A stretch of DNA of 26,927 nucleotides. It comes from a virus. Position numbers and translations under genes: made by a program. Below the pieces are notes generated by a model. The model saw only the letters and a program-made list of their open reading frames with translations. It ran no database searches and was not told the DNA's origin. Shown piece by piece: positions 24,799-26,927 of this stretch (its first letter is position 1; each line of letters opens with the position of its first letter). Where the stretch lies: positions 1-26,927 of IMG/VR virus record IMGVR_UViG_3300009420_002775. One strand, written 5' to 3'.

Positions 24799-25630
24799 AT
24801 TTAATATCCTTGTGTACTGAAAGTATATTCTTTAATATAGTGATTTCTTCTTTCATATCAAAGCCTTCTTTTGATTTTTTTATTTTGGCTTTTTCCATAC
24901 AGTAGTGTCTAAATCTAGTTGAGCATTCTTCTAAAGGGTAAATACCAATAGGGTACTCTTTATATTCTTTATCTACGCAGTTCCATTCAGCTTTCATAAG
25001 TGAATCATACTGTACTTTATGTTTATCCAAAAGGTTTTTTAATAGTAGTTGTTCACTAACTATAAGGTATCTTGAATTAGGTGCTTTAAGTTTAGTAAAC
25101 TCTACCATGAGCTCTAAACTTTTTTCAGCATAAAAATTAGCAAATGAACTATGAGGGAAGTATAAGAAACTACAATTGATTGCTCTTAACTTAGGTCTAT
25201 TTAAAAGTCTCTTAACAGCTTTCATATATGGGTCATATGCTGTTGGGTAGTATCTAGTGCCGTCTTCTTCAACTGGGACTACTATTTTATCTTTAAGGTG
25301 TTCTTCTAGATTAGTATAAACAAGAAAATCATGATCCATAATTATACTAGGGCCCTCTATAAATCTAAGTACTTCTAATTTACTAGATGCCCAGAATACA
25401 TTCTTATCAATAAATTTGTTTTCCGGTAAAGTTCTGATTTCATCCCACAGTTTCACTGCGTTCATACTTTCGATTAACTCAATGGTGAGATTATCAGCAT
25501 AAAGTATACAAGTAAAAGTAGGATGATTGCGCTTCCATAAAGTAGTGGAAGAAAGTAAAAGCAGTACATCTAATTCGTTATAAAAAGATGACTGCTTTCT
25601 TATGTTCTCATAAACCCAATATGTATTCAA
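24773..25630 (-). CDS. Glycosyltransferase-like protein with DxD-type motif
   Basis: 285 aa, first gene of the accessory cassette. The start is TTG (25630-25628): an in-frame TAA lies 15 nt upstream and no ATG or GTG intervenes, and AAGG lies just before it. Features: an N-terminal strand/helix block, FTCILYADN (39-47), ASSKLEVLRF (81-90), then IIMDHDFLVYTNL at 96-108 with DHD as the D-x-D-type site. The layout resembles GT-A-type proteins that watch over donor sugars in capsule loci (DUF6734-like), but I cannot name the family firmly. Cysteines at 41, 153, 218, 236 and 244 do not form a cluster motif. It overlaps the methyltransferase by 26 nt and follows the virion genes after a 21-nt gap. 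Confidence 0.65.
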   Translation of the reverse strand: MNTYWVYENIRKQSSFYNELDVLLLLSSTTLWKRNHPTFTCILYADNLTIELIESMNAVKLWDEIRTLPENKFIDKNVFWASSKLEVLRFIEGPSIIMDHDFLVYTNLEEHLKDKIVVPVEEDGTRYYPTAYDPYMKAVKRLLNRPKLRAINCSFLYFPHSSFANFYAEKSLELMVEFTKLKAPNSRYLIVSEQLLLKNLLDKHKVQYDSLMKAEWNCVDKEYKEYPIGIYPLEECSTRFRHYCMEKAKIKKSKEGFDMKEEITILKNILSVHKDIKYDQRYITK

Positions 25631-25651
25631 AAACCTTTTTTTTAGTTACTA

Positions 25652-26104
25652 TTAAGAAAACTCTGCGTAAAATAAAGTTGTACCAGTCTCTGTACCAGAT
25701 GATATTGTTAATGTATTACTTGTAGTTATTTCTGCTCCTGAGCTGCTTCCTCTTCTCCATCTTGTGAAAGTATGTGGATAAGCTGCTGTTTCATCCGCAG
25801 TTAATGTTAAGTTACCTTCATCTAAATTACAATTTTTTAAGGTAATAGTACCTGCACTCTGATTATCTATTGAATAAGACCCTGGGCCGCTTACATCAAC
25901 TTTACCGTTAGTGGAGACTTGTAGTTGACCATGAAACCAATTGTTATTATAAATCTCACTAGCTGATGTTGGATTAGAATTACTTGGTGAAGCGTCTGCT
26001 AATGCATTATTCATCGTTACATTTGAATCAGATGCTATGTTGTTAGCCCATGTATCAAAAGAGCTAAAAGAAATATTAGTTGTTCCGTAGGTATGTACTG
26101 CCAT
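25652..26104 (-). CDS. Small virion/fibre-type protein with InlB-like repeat segment
   Basis: 150 aa, rich in Asn, Ser and Thr, beta-rich, and without a signal peptide. It opens with MAVHTYGTTNISFSSF, a type of start common in phage tail and fibre accessory proteins. The C-terminal part has FTRWRRG, then TSNTLTISSG, ending LFYAEFS; this is the rhythm of bacterial InlB/Flg_new-type beta-grasp repeats (F-x-GW...T-x-x-x-YA-x-F). A role as a fibre-associated or decoration protein is inferred from composition and from its place next to the S74-type fibre gene. It starts 2 nt after the stop of the next gene upstream. Confidence 0.65.
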   Translation of the reverse strand: MAVHTYGTTNISFSSFDTWANNIASDSNVTMNNALADASPSNSNPTSASEIYNNNWFHGQLQVSTNGKVDVSGPGSYSIDNQSAGTITLKNCNLDEGNLTLTADETAAYPHTFTRWRRGSSSGAEITTSNTLTISSGTETGTTLFYAEFS

Positions 26105-26106
26105 GA

Positions 26107-26658
26107 TTATACTTTTTCTATTTTATCTATAGGAAAACTTTTTCCTAATGCTTGTATTAAATTATTATAACAGAACTCTCCTAAGTTGTTTAAAGGTATA
26201 TTGTAGTCAATTACTTTTTTAGTAACTATATCTGTTCCTACTTTTACCTTTTCTTTATTAGTAACAGTTCTATATAACGTAATCTCATTTCCTTCTTCGT
26301 CAAAGCTAACATAAGGCACTTCTTTAGTAACTTTCTGTTCTTCAAGAACATCTACCTCAATTGCTTCTTCTACATAAGGGTGAGTAGTGTATAAATTAGG
26401 AATATGTATCTCTATTCCATCACTACCAGCTTTATCATAAAATACTACGTCCTGTGTTACTAGTCCTATTGAATTTTGCAATTCATCATCGTAATATTTT
26501 CTTAAAAACTTATCCCCGTAACTTTTATCGAGCCAACTAGTAGTTGAATATCTAATTTCATTTACTGTGTTGTTTATACGCCAGGTATCTATTCTGATGT
26601 ATAACTTATTTGTTGGCCCTTGATTTGTTTCCAAATCTAAATTTAATATTAATCCCAT
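26107..26658 (-). CDS. Unknown structural-type protein near tail fibre
   Basis: 183 aa, no family recognised. It begins LILNLDLETNQGPTNKLYIRIDTW, a pattern of beta strands often seen in fibre-associated proteins that add a short decoration to phage virions. The middle is rich in charged residues (VDVLEEQKVTKEVPYVSFDEEGNEI), the end is helical (NNLGEFCYNNLIQALGKSF). It lies between the S74-terminated fibre gene and the InlB-like small protein with gaps of 16 and 2 nt, so all three probably form one transcription unit. Confidence 0.6.
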   Translation of the reverse strand: MGLILNLDLETNQGPTNKLYIRIDTWRINNTVNEIRYSTTSWLDKSYGDKFLRKYYDDELQNSIGLVTQDVVFYDKAGSDGIEIHIPNLYTTHPYVEEAIEVDVLEEQKVTKEVPYVSFDEEGNEITLYRTVTNKEKVKVGTDIVTKKVIDYNIPLNNLGEFCYNNLIQALGKSFPIDKIEKV

Positions 26659-26674
26659 ATGACTAATATACGAA

Positions 26675-26927
26675 CTATTTACTTAATTCGTCTACTTTTG
26701 CTGCTAGTTCTTTTACTGCTTCGATAAGTACTGCATTTAACTTAATATAGTCAACTGCTAAGTACCCGTTATCTCTTTCATGAACTAGTTCTGGATATTG
26801 TGCTTGTACTTCTTGTGCTTTAACTCCAATATCATGTCCTGTCTTGCTTACTACGTCTTCGATACCGTCTTTCCAATCGAATTCATATCCTCCCATTGCC
26901 TTAACTTTATCTAAAGCTCCTGCTAGT
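26675..26927 (-). CDS. C-terminus of tail fibre/spike with S74 intramolecular chaperone domain (5' part outside window)
   Basis: Only the last 83 codons are inside the window; the frame stays open to the right edge (LAGALDKVKAMGGYEF before the internal Met at 26896), so that Met is not the start. The segment matches the peptidase S74 / intramolecular chaperone domain: ALDKVKAM, FDWKDG, HDIGVKAQEVQ, PELV, then YLAVDYIKLNAVLIEAVKEL and a closing helix. This domain trimerises the fibre and is usually cut off by self-cleavage after folding. It marks the receptor-binding end of the tail module, directly upstream of the modification cassette. Confidence 0.85.
   Translation of the reverse strand, partial: LAGALDKVKAMGGYEFDWKDGIEDVVSKTGHDIGVKAQEVQAQYPELVHERDNGYLAVDYIKLNAVLIEAVKELAAKVDELSK

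Noticed and set aside
26675-26896. Complete 73-aa gene starting at Met 26896
   Set aside because: The frame remains open to the window edge and the upstream codons (ALDKVKA) belong to the same S74 domain, so this is the end of a larger gene.
1-26927. CRISPR arrays, tRNA genes, insertion sequences or attachment sites
   Set aside because: No regularly spaced direct repeats, no cloverleaf with a TTC loop, no transposase or integrase and no terminal inverted repeats were seen; I read by eye, so short or degenerate elements could be missed.

Overview
The window is 26.9 kb of a tailed bacteriophage genome with a contractile, T4-like tail. It holds a consecutive set of tail genes: sheath, tube, a T4 gp26-type baseplate/tail-assembly protein, its small partner ORF and the tape measure. 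All genes lie on the minus strand, so transcription runs from high to low coordinates. There are no tRNA, rRNA, integrase, transposase or CRISPR signals. The DNA is strongly AT-rich. The structural genes start with almost no recognisable Shine-Dalgarno sequence, only A/T-rich leaders, which hints at (but does not prove) a Bacteroidota-like host. Gene types resemble those of aquatic, metagenome-derived T4-like phages.

Layout in the order of transcription. (1) 26927-25652: the C-terminal S74-type chaperone end of a tail fibre or spike, then two small virion-type proteins. (2) 25630-10746: a tight accessory cassette of about 15 kb in which most genes overlap by 1-26 nt. It begins with a glycosyltransferase-like protein, a family-24-type methyltransferase, a second glycosyltransferase, a small coiled-coil protein, and two galactosyltransferase-7-like enzymes, each with a LamG-like domain inserted into its fold. 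It then carries seven radical SAM enzymes with an N-terminal twitch-type cysteine domain, with one free-standing LamG-like protein among them. The last radical SAM gene is split by a frameshift. A 79-aa protein follows, coupled to its end. (3) 10509-10398: the only sizeable non-coding gap, probably a promoter region. (4) 10397-8161: tail sheath and tail tube, closed by a clear rho-independent terminator at 8113-8136. (5) 8083-1: an SGNH-hydrolase-like gene, the gp26-like protein, a small ORF with no ordinary start codon that overlaps it in the +1 frame, the tape measure, a 167-aa repeat protein, and a long repeat-containing structural protein that runs off the left edge.

The most interesting part is the cassette between the receptor-binding and sheath genes: seven paralogous radical SAM enzymes together with LamG-carrying glycosyltransferases and a methyltransferase. 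One reading is a phage-encoded pathway that modifies and glycosylates either the virion fibres or host surface polymer; the sequence does not decide the substrate. Two frameshift-type arrangements (6164-6436 and 10912-10920) also deserve checking: the first looks like a programmed G/GT-style shift, the second more like an indel.
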